From assembly GCA_030642865.1 (NCBI GenBank), contig DAOWMW010000071.1:1-6906 (forward strand): a stretch of 6,906 bases of DNA. Direction: 5' to 3'. This document shows positions 1-6,674 of the stretch, piece after piece. The stretch comes from Desulfobacteraceae bacterium (GTDB taxonomy: Bacteria > Desulfobacterota > Desulfobacteria > Desulfobacterales > BuS5). The stretch's first letter is position 1, and the number at the start of each line of letters is the position of its first letter. The notes under the pieces were generated by a model. It saw only the letters and a program-made list of their open reading frames with translations. It did not search any database and was not told the origin of the DNA. Position numbers and translations under genes: made by a program.

Positions 1-67
1 ATTATAGTTTTGCCAAAACCAGGAATTGTGCATAATATCTGACTTTATACGGTGGCAAAGTTCTGCA

Positions 68-192
68 CCGGTCGGGGTGTCGCCTGACCGGCTTTATATT
101 TGGTAAGAAGAATATAAACAGGGGAACCGGATGAGGGAAGTCTTCACGTCCGGGTCTGTGGGGGGAGCATCGGGTAACCGATGCTTTTATCT
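68..192 (+). mobile_element. Group II intron, 3' end (domains V and VI, partial and degenerate)
   Basis: This is the 3' terminal part of a group II self-splicing intron; the 5' domains and any reverse transcriptase gene lie off the left edge. Domain V is at 124-156 and keeps the family layout: an outer helix (GAACCGGA against TCCGGGTC), a two-base bulge (AC, 146-147), an inner helix and a small cap. Domain VI follows after a short joiner and is a perfect 8-bp hairpin (166-173 with 178-185) closed by a GTAA tetraloop, extended by G-T wobbles at 163-165/186-188. Upstream are two more hairpins: 68-76/83-91 (CCGGTC with GACCGG, plus three inner pairs) and 93-100/111-118 (TTTATATT with AATATAAA). 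They could be domain III and a short ORF-less domain IV, but that is inference. The exact 3' splice site is uncertain, within about 189-192. Domain V looks damaged (AAC instead of the AGC triad, one base short in the cap), so the copy is probably inactive. Confidence 0.72.
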
Positions 193-248
193 GGAAATAA
201 TTTTACGGCGTTGCCGCTTACAATCGTAACAGAAGAATAAAAATAAAG

Positions 249-2057
249 ATGAACAACAACTTGGTTTCCCATGAAAAAATAGTTGATCGGACTCAGATGC
301 TCCGCAGGAAAAGGGAAAAAATTCTGTCCCTACCCCCTGAAAATGTTTTAAATGCCATATTGGAAGCGGAACATCCTGCAGCGGTGGTTCACTCATTTAA
401 TGATGATGATTTTTATTTCCTTATCAAGGACATAGGCATGGAAGATTCCATTGCACTCCTTGCCCTTGCCTCTAACCAGCAATGGGAATCTCTCCTTGAC
501 TTTGAAGTCTGGAACAGGGACAGGCTTGATATTACATCTGTTACAATCTGGATGGATCTCTTCCTTGCCGCTGACGCTAAACGCTGTATAAAGATGTTTG
601 CAACTGAAAAAACTGATTTTTTTGAACTTTTTCTATTCAAAAGTATTGAAGTTAAAATAAGAAAACATGATGAAGATCCCTCGGAGCTTGGTCCTGACTT
701 ATTCACACTTGATGATCTTTTTTATGTCAGGGTAACAGAAAATATTAATGATTTTACCTCCCGATTCGAACTGCAAAATTCATTTGAGGATGAAAAATCC
801 CACGGGGAAGCAGCCGATTCTTTTATGGAAAAACGCTGGGACTTTTTCTATAAATTATTACAGCAACTGGCAGCTTATGATCATATAACATATCAGCATA
901 TCCTTCTGGAATCAGCATCTGTTATCCCCTCTGAAATTGAAGAAGAAGCCTACAGGCTCCGTAACGTACGCCTGGCTGAAAGAGGATTTATTCCATTTGA
1001 AGAGGCCGTGGGAATTTACAAACCCTTAAACGTTAAACATCTTGACAGGCGCTTAAAAAAGCATATCGTAAATGCCGGTGCACCCTTTAATCTCCCTGTA
1101 CCTATCTATCCCGTAAAATTTATGGATGAAGAGAATCTTTTCACAGGTTCTTTAAAAACGATTAAAGAAGAGACCGTTATAAATCAGATCTGGTCCGAAT
1201 TTACTGGTCTTTCAAACCTGATAATCTCTGCTGATCAAAAACTGATAGAAAACCGTAAAGAATTGAGGGATGTTATTAAAAAAGGATGCGGCTATATAAA
1301 TATAGGGCTTGAGTATTTAACGAAAAAGGAGGTAAAAAAAAACAGGGAGCTTGCTGCGGCATTCCTGCAAACCTGCACGCTCACAGAAATCTTCAGAATA
1401 GGGTACGGACTGGCCATTAAGCTTAAATGGAAAGCTGACAAATGGCGTCAAAAGAGCTGGTTCGTAAAAAAAGGACTTTTATTATCTTTTTGGGATGAAA
1501 CCTGGGTGGGTCTGCTTGGGGGCATTTTTTTAAAAAAACCCCTTTATTTTGATGATTATAAAACAGGAACACTTTACAGAGAATTTGCATCAATGGAGGA
1601 TATAAAACAGACAGCAAAAGGACTAAACCAAATTATCGAGATTGACAATCTTCTGTTATTAATGGACATCGAGCCCCCTTTCACAGATAAATTTTTTACC
1701 TACAAAAATTTTATCCTCACCCTCTGGGCAAGATCTGTCCTTGATTTGCCGAATGAAGTAGAAAAAAATGCGCCCCTTGATATTGAAGATTTAATATTTT
1801 TCACAAAAAGTCTATGGGAAACCAGCAGCAAATATGCAAATGAACCTAAAAAAATCAAAAATTCCGCAAAAGAAGCCTTTCTGTCCTGGATTTCAGAAGC
1901 CACAGGGGAAGATCCCTATGACATCTCGACAAAAGCAGGAAAAATTTTTGAAAATCTTTTTGATGAAATCGAAAACGATATGGGGGCAGTTTCAACAAAA
2001 GATTTTGATCCAAGATATCTTCAACTTTTTTTGGTAAAAAACAAAGAAGAAAATTAA
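249..2057 (+). CDS. DUF6178-like protein of unknown function
   Basis: The 602-residue product has no signal peptide or membrane segment, so it is probably cytoplasmic. Its make-up is mostly helical and acidic. The N-terminal third includes LSLPPENVLNAILEAEHPAA and FYFLIKDIGMEDSIALLALAS. The central motif EEAYRLRNVRLAERGFIPFE (about residues 234-253) and the block around residues 170-260 resemble what I know of DUF6178 proteins, found mainly in sulfate-reducing Desulfobacterota. I recognise no catalytic motif and propose no function. ATG 249 is the first start codon in a frame open from 201, after an in-frame TAA at 198-200; the upstream AAGAATAAAAATAAAG has only a weak ribosome-binding signal. 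The gene stands alone, runs toward the leftward operon, and begins 57 bases after the group II intron remnant, so its promoter may lie in or beyond the intron. I saw no T-tract terminator for it on its own strand. The family call is from memory of the sequence pattern; that the gene is real is near certain from length and codon use. Confidence 0.85.
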   Translation: MNNNLVSHEKIVDRTQMLRRKREKILSLPPENVLNAILEAEHPAAVVHSFNDDDFYFLIKDIGMEDSIALLALASNQQWESLLDFEVWNRDRLDITSVTIWMDLFLAADAKRCIKMFATEKTDFFELFLFKSIEVKIRKHDEDPSELGPDLFTLDDLFYVRVTENINDFTSRFELQNSFEDEKSHGEAADSFMEKRWDFFYKLLQQLAAYDHITYQHILLESASVIPSEIEEEAYRLRNVRLAERGFIPFEEAVGIYKPLNVKHLDRRLKKHIVNAGAPFNLPVPIYPVKFMDEENLFTGSLKTIKEETVINQIWSEFTGLSNLIISADQKLIENRKELRDVIKKGCGYINIGLEYLTKKEVKKNRELAAAFLQTCTLTEIFRIGYGLAIKLKWKADKWRQKSWFVKKGLLLSFWDETWVGLLGGIFLKKPLYFDDYKTGTLYREFASMEDIKQTAKGLNQIIEIDNLLLLMDIEPPFTDKFFTYKNFILTLWARSVLDLPNEVEKNAPLDIEDLIFFTKSLWETSSKYANEPKKIKNSAKEAFLSWISEATGEDPYDISTKAGKIFENLFDEIENDMGAVSTKDFDPRYLQLFLVKNKEEN

Positions 2058-2087
2058 AAAAATGCCCTGCCTCCAGCCAGCGCAGGG
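2056..2087 (-). terminator. Intrinsic terminator of the leftward operon
   Basis: Read on the minus strand, a 6-bp GC-rich stem (CCCTGC, 2082-2087, with GCAGGG, 2065-2070) and an 11-base loop are followed by CA and a run of seven T (2062-2056). That is a standard rho-independent terminator for the CoA-transferase operon, about 120 bases past its last stop codon. On the plus strand the hairpin is followed by ACATTCATAC, so it should not terminate the rightward gene efficiently. Its T-tract overlaps the TAA stop (2055-2057) of that gene. I see nothing else convincing in 2088-2207: AT-rich sequence with a small palindrome (TGGAATTTTCCA). Confidence 0.72.
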
Positions 2088-2207
2088 ACATTCATACTCC
2101 CATGCTTTGGAATTTTCCATATATAATCAGATGATTGTACGGATTCCATATTTTTTTACGATCCCACCATTTTTTGGAATAAAAGGTAAAAAAAATAAAT
2201 ACAGCTT

Positions 2208-3419
2208 TTAAGCTATCCCCTTTTCCCTCATACTGGCTATTTCTTCCTTTGTATAGCCTCCGATACTGGTCAATATCTCATCTGTATGCTCGCCAAGATC
2301 GGGTGCCGCTGTTCTTGGCCCAGGCTTACATCCGCTAAACTGCGCAGGATATCCAGGTAATTTAATTTCACCAAAAGCAGGATGTTTAAAATCGATGATA
2401 TAATCATTTGCAACGACCTGGGGATCCTCATGAAGTTCATCCAGTCTGTTTACAGCGCAGCAAAACAGATCATGATCCTTAAAAATTTTGAGCCATTCAG
2501 CAAGGGGCCGGGTGGCAAATACCTCGTCAATAATTTTCACGAGCTCAGTAGAATTTTTCAGCCTGAGTTCATCTGTTGCAAAACGCGGATCTTTTTCCAG
2601 ATCAGGTTTTCCAAGAGCCTCGCACAAAGGTGGCCAATGCCGGTCTGGAGGAGTTAAAGTCATCATCAGCCACCGATCATCACTACTTTTGTAATAATTT
2701 CGCATGGGATACTCATTGGCTCTATCATGCCTTGGCACTGTTATTTTTGCCAGATATGTAATAAGCATATTAAAATAGAGCATATTCAGGGATGAACCAA
2801 GGATAGATACGCTAATCGCCTGCCCTTCCCCAAACCGCTCCCTTGCCAAAAGAGCAACAACAATCTGATGGCATGCATTAAAAGCAGTGGCCTGATCTGC
2901 CAGTCCAAATTGACAACCTACGGGTGGCGCCCCCTCCTCCCCCATGGAATACATGAGTCCTGATCTTGCCTGGCCCTGATAATCAAAGCCACCCTGATCT
3001 TTGTCAGGCCCTTTTGCGCCAAAGGCGGAAATAGAAGCATATATGAGCCTGGGATTTATTTTGCGCAGCTCATCATATGTAAGCTTCATCTCTTTAATCG
3101 CCGGCTGCCTGAAATTTATTAAAAAAACATCCGCATCTTTTATCAGGCGACAAAGAGCCTCATACCCTTTTTCTTCCCTTAGATTCAGGGTAACACTTTT
3201 TTTATTACGATTTGATCCTTCAAAAAAAACACTTTTCCCACCAGCAAGTGTCATGGGAATCCTCCCGATACGTTGTACCCACCTGATGGGATCTCCCACT
3301 TCAGGCTGTTCTATTTTTATTACTTCTGCGCCAAGGTCGCCCATAATGGCGGAAGTTCCAGGGCCGGCATGAAAGATTGCACATTCCACTACTCTTATTC
3401 CGTCTAATGGTAATCTCAT
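2208..3419 (-). CDS. CaiB/BaiF family (class III) CoA-transferase
   Basis: This 403-residue cytoplasmic enzyme belongs to the formyl-CoA transferase/carnitine CoA-transferase family, which moves CoA from a donor acyl-CoA to a carboxylic acid through an aspartyl-CoA thioester. The length is typical. Seen in the sequence: the N-terminal LDGIRVVECAIFHAGPGTS and GDLGAEVIKIEQPEVGDPIR (residues 6-46), NRNKKSVTLNL (70-80), the FINFRQPA-like turn near 100-107, and IYASISAFGAKGP (126-138). GLADQATAF at 172-180 places Asp175 where the family has its catalytic aspartate (Asp169 in formyl-CoA transferase). GEHTDEIL near 376-383 is the usual C-terminal motif. The start is well supported by AAAGGA 7 bases upstream. 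It is last in a three-gene operon, 11 bases after kdsD and ahead of the terminator at 2056-2087. The substrate cannot be read from sequence. Relatives serve in bile-acid, carnitine, oxalate, aromatic and hydrocarbon degradation, and the envelope-related neighbours do not help choose. Confidence 0.93.
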   Translation of the reverse strand: MRLPLDGIRVVECAIFHAGPGTSAIMGDLGAEVIKIEQPEVGDPIRWVQRIGRIPMTLAGGKSVFFEGSNRNKKSVTLNLREEKGYEALCRLIKDADVFLINFRQPAIKEMKLTYDELRKINPRLIYASISAFGAKGPDKDQGGFDYQGQARSGLMYSMGEEGAPPVGCQFGLADQATAFNACHQIVVALLARERFGEGQAISVSILGSSLNMLYFNMLITYLAKITVPRHDRANEYPMRNYYKSSDDRWLMMTLTPPDRHWPPLCEALGKPDLEKDPRFATDELRLKNSTELVKIIDEVFATRPLAEWLKIFKDHDLFCCAVNRLDELHEDPQVVANDYIIDFKHPAFGEIKLPGYPAQFSGCKPGPRTAAPDLGEHTDEILTSIGGYTKEEIASMREKGIA

Positions 3420-3426
3420 AAAATTA

Positions 3427-3432
3427 TCCTTT
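3427..3432 (-). promoter_or_regulatory. Ribosome binding site of the CoA-transferase gene, overlapping the kdsD stop
   Basis: On the minus strand AAAGGA lies 7 bases before the ATG at 3419-3417. Its first two A residues are also the last two bases of the kdsD stop codon TAA (3433-3431). A ribosome ending kdsD would therefore sit on this site, which points to translational coupling and supports the chosen start. Confidence 0.75.
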
Positions 3433-4405
3433 ATTGACCGTTGATCTTAAATTCACCCTTACCTAAAATATCGTGCAAGTGAAGAATCCCACAAATTTTA
3501 TTCACTGAATCAATTACCGGAAGAACAGTAACAAGATACTGTTCCATAATATTTAATGCATCATATACTGGGGAATCAGGATATGATGCTTTTGGGTTTT
3601 TAATCATTATATCCTTTAGAGCTAATTTAAAAATATTTTTCTTTTTCACTATTAAACGTCTTAAATCCCCATCTGTAAGTATACCGGCAAGCCGCTTGTC
3701 AGCATCTGAAATCAGAGTTGCTCCCAGTTTAAAATGATCCATGGTTTTTACAACCTCTTCCATGGAAGCATCTTCATTAACACAGGGGATTGCCTCATTT
3801 TTTAACATAATATCTTTTACACTTCCCAAAAGTCTTTGCCCAAGCATACCTCCAGGATGAATCCTTTTAAAATCAGATGTCATGAATTTTTTTTCATTTA
3901 TTAAAACCACCGACAGGGCATCCCCCATGGCAAGAAGTGCTGTGGTGCTTGTTGTGGGCGCAAGGCCCAGGGGACAGGCCTCCTTTTTTACACCCACATC
4001 TATTACAATATTACTTTGCTTTGCCAGGGTGGAATCTGGATTACCTGTAAATGCAATGATTTTGCATCCTATTCTCCGAATACTGGGGATAAGACTATTT
4101 AATTCTTCGGTTTCACCACTATTTGAAAGGGCAAGGAAAATATCGTTTCTGCTTACCATGCCAAGATCCCCGTGCATGGCTTCAACTGGATGTAAAAATA
4201 TGGATCGGGTCCCTGTACTGTTTAAGGTCGCCACTATCTTTTTACCCACCAGACCTGATTTGCCAATGCCACCGACTATTAAACGGCCATTGCAATTTAA
4301 TATAAGGTCAACCATACTGGTAAAATTTTCATCAAGCTTATCTATTAACCCGAGTATCCCGTCAGCCTCCAGCTTAAGTACGGCCATGGCTTGTTTAATA
4401 ATCAT
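3431..4405 (-). CDS. kdsD: D-arabinose-5-phosphate isomerase, KpsF/GutQ (KdsD) family
   Basis: This cytoplasmic aldose-ketose isomerase converts D-ribulose 5-phosphate to D-arabinose 5-phosphate, the first committed precursor of Kdo for lipopolysaccharide (or Kdo-containing capsule). The 324 residues match the family length (328 in E. coli KdsD). An N-terminal SIS domain (about 30-170) contains GGIGKSGLVGKK, HPVEAMHGDLGM and LALSNSGETEE; two CBS domains follow (about 197-255 and 263-320), each ending in the usual D-G-D-L-R-R or L-H-D-I-L type motif. The residues known to matter in the E. coli enzyme (Lys59, Glu111, Glu152, His193) all fall on identical residues with a constant offset of ten: Lys49, Glu101, Glu142 and His183 (in RIHPGG). 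All active-site features are therefore intact. It begins 2 bases after the upstream lipoprotein gene's stop and is followed 11 bases later by the CoA-transferase gene. KpsF and GutQ are paralogues with the same activity; without capsule or glucitol genes nearby, the LPS role is the default inference. Confidence 0.95.
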   Translation of the reverse strand: MIIKQAMAVLKLEADGILGLIDKLDENFTSMVDLILNCNGRLIVGGIGKSGLVGKKIVATLNSTGTRSIFLHPVEAMHGDLGMVSRNDIFLALSNSGETEELNSLIPSIRRIGCKIIAFTGNPDSTLAKQSNIVIDVGVKKEACPLGLAPTTSTTALLAMGDALSVVLINEKKFMTSDFKRIHPGGMLGQRLLGSVKDIMLKNEAIPCVNEDASMEEVVKTMDHFKLGATLISDADKRLAGILTDGDLRRLIVKKKNIFKLALKDIMIKNPKASYPDSPVYDALNIMEQYLVTVLPVIDSVNKICGILHLHDILGKGEFKINGQ

Positions 4406-4422
4406 ATTTACTCAATTTCCTC
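4403..4422 (-). promoter_or_regulatory. Coupled stop/start junction and ribosome binding site of kdsD
   Basis: On the minus strand the lipoprotein gene ends in TAA (4410-4408), two bases ahead of the kdsD ATG (4405-4403). The only Shine-Dalgarno-like bases, GAGGA (4422-4418) and GAG (4413-4411), lie inside the last codons of the upstream gene. The former is 12 bases from the start, which is rather far. Translation of kdsD is therefore probably coupled to that of the upstream gene. Confidence 0.6.
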
Positions 4423-6339
4423 AAATTTTTTTCCTTTTATCTGCAAAAGGTACAATTTTTTAAAAGCATCACCATTTGTCCCAAAAGATGTCTCCCCTGT
4501 TACACCAGGAAAATTCTGCCTCTTTATTATTTCATCCCTGAGACTGCTTCTGGAATATATATCCGGCTGGATAGCCGCCTGGAACAAAATGGTTGCTGTG
4601 TCATAGGCTACGGCCTCGATGAATCCCGGTTTATTCTGAAAAGTATCTTCAAATGCCTTGACAAATTCTTTTACCTGGGGCAGAGAACTTCCCGCAAAAA
4701 AAATGTCCGGCATTATTGCACCTTGCACATATTCCCGTGCCATCTCGATCAAAGTATGAGAGTGCCACAGATTGGTTCCAAAGATAGTAATATCTTTTAT
4801 ATCATAAAAGGCTAACTGGGGTACAATGAGACCAGATCTTTTCGGCTCTTCAGGAATAAAAATTGCCTCAAAATCAACAATCGCCTCAGGCCTGGGATCT
4901 TTCCCTTTTAGATCAGCATCAACATCTTCAATTTCTTCAACCTCTTCAACTTCCTCTGTTACCAACCGCCTGGGGATGTCATAATAAAGCCCCCCAAGCT
5001 TTTTTATCGATTTTGCAAAATCCGTCTGATTTGTATTGTACGACTCTATACCAACAATTTTTCCATCCTGCCTGATGACTTCATCCCAAAAAATATTCAT
5101 AAAATATTTCCCGTACTTATCCTCAGGATAAAGGATAGCAAAATTACTTAAGCCCAACTTGCCGGTTGCATAAGATACTATGGCTCTCACCTGCATTTCA
5201 GGGGTAAAGAAATTTCTGAAAACATAACTTCCAATATCTGCTATCTTCTCCTTTTGAGTTATTGTGATTATTGGAAGTCCCCTGGTTTGAGCCGTTATAG
5301 CAGCCGAAGCAGCCGTCAAAATCGGGCCAATTATGGCTGCTGCTTTCTCATGGTAAAGCTCCTCAACAGCTAAAACAGCTTTTTTGTCATCGGAACCGGT
5401 ATCTTTAATTATTAATTTTATTGGAGTTCCAGGGTTTTCAGCATTAAACTTGAATAAAGCTATTTCAATTCCCCTTAAAGCCCTGTTCCCATAAGTTTTA
5501 AATTTACCGCTCAAGGGAAGAAGGCAACCTATTGCATGATGATCATAATAAAAAAGTTGCTCAATCTCTTCTAATATATTTACCGCAGAACCTGTGTTTT
5601 TGTTTTCAGGGTAATCTTGAATTAATTGGGAAAAAAAATAAACAGCATTTTTATATTTTTCTGCTTCAGTATCCACAACCCCCTTTAGATATAAAAATAA
5701 GCCCCTGGCCTCAACATTTTCAATATTCCCCAGAATATTTTCAACATCATCCACATCAAGAGGGGCAAGATACTCTTTTAATTTTACAATCATGGAGTCT
5801 TTTTCTTCGGCTATTGAATGGTCATATGCCATATAATAATAATATACGGTCATTTCTTCAAAACCGATGCTTGAAGAAGCTTTTGCCAGGAGATTATATG
5901 TTTTTTTTAAATCCTTCTTTAAAACAGCCGCTTTTAAAACTTCAGGCCCCTGCTCTATAACTTTCCAGAAACGCCCCTCAGCATAATAGGTTTCGAGTAT
6001 TTTATTTCTCGCATCAAGGGAAAAATAACTTCCAGGAAACTGCGAAATAAGCTTGTAAAAATTATCCCGGGCAACATTATAATTTTCATTAAACATATGG
6101 ATGATTCCGATCTTCATCAAAGTCCCAGGAGCCTTTGAGCCCCTGGGGAACTGTACAAGATATTCCTTGTAGAGTTCCATGGCTTTATCATAAAAATGAT
6201 CGGCGAACTCTGCTTCTGCTTCCGAAAAAAGCCTGTCCCCCGAATGAAAAATTGCAGGAGAAATAATAGCCCTTTTGGAATCACAGGAAAAGAAAAAAAA
6301 TAAGCATATAAAAATAAGATAAATATTATTTTGTTTCAT
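4408..6339 (-). CDS. LpoA-like penicillin-binding protein activator / TPR plus type 1 periplasmic-binding-fold lipoprotein
   Basis: This 643-residue protein is predicted to be exported and lipid-anchored. Residues 1-18 form a signal peptide with a very hydrophobic, Phe-rich core (IYLIFICLFFFFS) followed by Cys19, the likely lipidated residue; the lipobox FFSC is not ideal. Residues about 40-260 are TPR-like helical repeats, the clearest being YDKAMELYKEYLVQFPRGSKA and YKNAVYFFSQLIQDYPENKN, as in BamD/YfiO-type proteins. From 269 to the end is a type 1 periplasmic-binding (LivJ-like) domain: AIGCLLPLSGKFKTYGNRALRG, AAAIIGPILTAASAAITAQ, VFRNFFTPEMQVRAIVSYA, NFAILYPEDKYGKYF, QTDFAKSIKKL, FEAIFIPEEPKRSGLIVPQL and AYDTATILFQ. 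This arrangement is that of LpoA, an outer-membrane lipoprotein activator of PBP1A, and of many deltaproteobacterial homologues. An acidic stretch (460-477, rich in Glu, Val and Asp) sits within the binding domain. No transporter genes are adjacent, which favours a sensory or activator role over uptake, but the ligand or partner is unknown. First gene of the operon with kdsD. Confidence 0.88.
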   Translation of the reverse strand: MKQNNIYLIFICLFFFFSCDSKRAIISPAIFHSGDRLFSEAEAEFADHFYDKAMELYKEYLVQFPRGSKAPGTLMKIGIIHMFNENYNVARDNFYKLISQFPGSYFSLDARNKILETYYAEGRFWKVIEQGPEVLKAAVLKKDLKKTYNLLAKASSSIGFEEMTVYYYYMAYDHSIAEEKDSMIVKLKEYLAPLDVDDVENILGNIENVEARGLFLYLKGVVDTEAEKYKNAVYFFSQLIQDYPENKNTGSAVNILEEIEQLFYYDHHAIGCLLPLSGKFKTYGNRALRGIEIALFKFNAENPGTPIKLIIKDTGSDDKKAVLAVEELYHEKAAAIIGPILTAASAAITAQTRGLPIITITQKEKIADIGSYVFRNFFTPEMQVRAIVSYATGKLGLSNFAILYPEDKYGKYFMNIFWDEVIRQDGKIVGIESYNTNQTDFAKSIKKLGGLYYDIPRRLVTEEVEEVEEIEDVDADLKGKDPRPEAIVDFEAIFIPEEPKRSGLIVPQLAFYDIKDITIFGTNLWHSHTLIEMAREYVQGAIMPDIFFAGSSLPQVKEFVKAFEDTFQNKPGFIEAVAYDTATILFQAAIQPDIYSRSSLRDEIIKRQNFPGVTGETSFGTNGDAFKKLYLLQIKGKKFEEIE

Positions 6340-6444
6340 AGCACCCTATTATTAATCAAATAAGTTTTCGAAACAAATCTTTTTTTCAAAATTCAGGCAT
6401 TTGAACTTGAATTTGACTCTTTTTTTATTTTTTTATATAAAAAA
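6340..6444 (-). promoter_or_regulatory. AT-rich upstream region of the LpoA-kdsD-CoA-transferase operon
   Basis: These 105 bases between the first operon gene and the fold-back element should carry or adjoin the operon promoter. I cannot fix one: TTGAAA on the minus strand (6389-6384) is a fair -35 match, but no good -10 follows at 16-18 bases. Two small patterns stand out. An imperfect inverted repeat (6385-6395 with 6402-6411, TTCAAAATTCA against TGAACTTGAA) could be an operator. Three tandem hexamers (TTGAAC, TTGAAT, TTGACT) occupy 6401-6418. A self-complementary T/A tract (6429-6444, TTTTTTATATAAAAAA) abuts the fold-back element. Confidence 0.35.
6344..6347 (-). promoter_or_regulatory. 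Ribosome binding site of the LpoA-like gene
   Basis: AGGG on the minus strand (within AATAGGGTGCT) lies 4 bases before the ATG at 6339-6337. It is short and close but is the only such site here. The Met it serves opens a plausible signal peptide, which supports the start. Confidence 0.5.
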
Positions 6445-6464
6445 TCAGTAGTGTTCGGTTAGAA
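6445..6464 (+). repeat. Left terminal inverted repeat of the fold-back element
   Basis: This 20-base terminal repeat begins TCAGTAGTGTTCGG. It matches the complement of the right end at 18 of 20 positions. The two differences are T/C transitions at repeat positions 5 and 11. Confidence 0.72.
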
Positions 6465-6674
6465 TCTTGCGAGAGGGAAGTTTACTTGTTTTTGTAGCGT
6501 ATTGAATAAATTTCGTAGAATTTCTTAGTGCAGCGTAGCCGAAAAATTGCGATTGTTTGAGCGAGGTACGAGCGAGTTTCGCAATTTTGGCGAAGCAAAC
6601 TTAGAAATTCAAGAAATTTATTCTTTAATAGCGGAAAAAACAATTAAACTTTCCGTATTTTGCTTCTTGCAATT

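Noticed and set aside
48..110. Possible cyclic-di-GMP or other riboswitch ahead of the DUF6178-like gene
   Set aside because: The region is structured, but conserved riboswitch cores are not present and the following domain V/VI pattern explains the structure as a group II intron end.
3001..3372. 123-codon plus-strand frame inside the CoA-transferase gene
   Set aside because: It is a shadow of the CaiB/BaiF coding region; the opposite strand carries clear family motifs.
3882..4463. 193-codon open frame on the plus strand across kdsD
   Set aside because: It is antisense to the well-supported kdsD gene, crosses into the next gene and has no recognisable protein features.
4408..6339. LivJ-type amino-acid ABC transporter binding protein
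   Set aside because: The C-terminal fold is related, but the N-terminal TPR region, the lipid anchor and the absence of permease or ATPase genes favour the LpoA-like architecture.
6384..6389. TTGAAA as the -35 box of a sigma-70 promoter for the operon
   Set aside because: No acceptable -10 hexamer lies 16-18 bases downstream, so a specific promoter cannot be supported.
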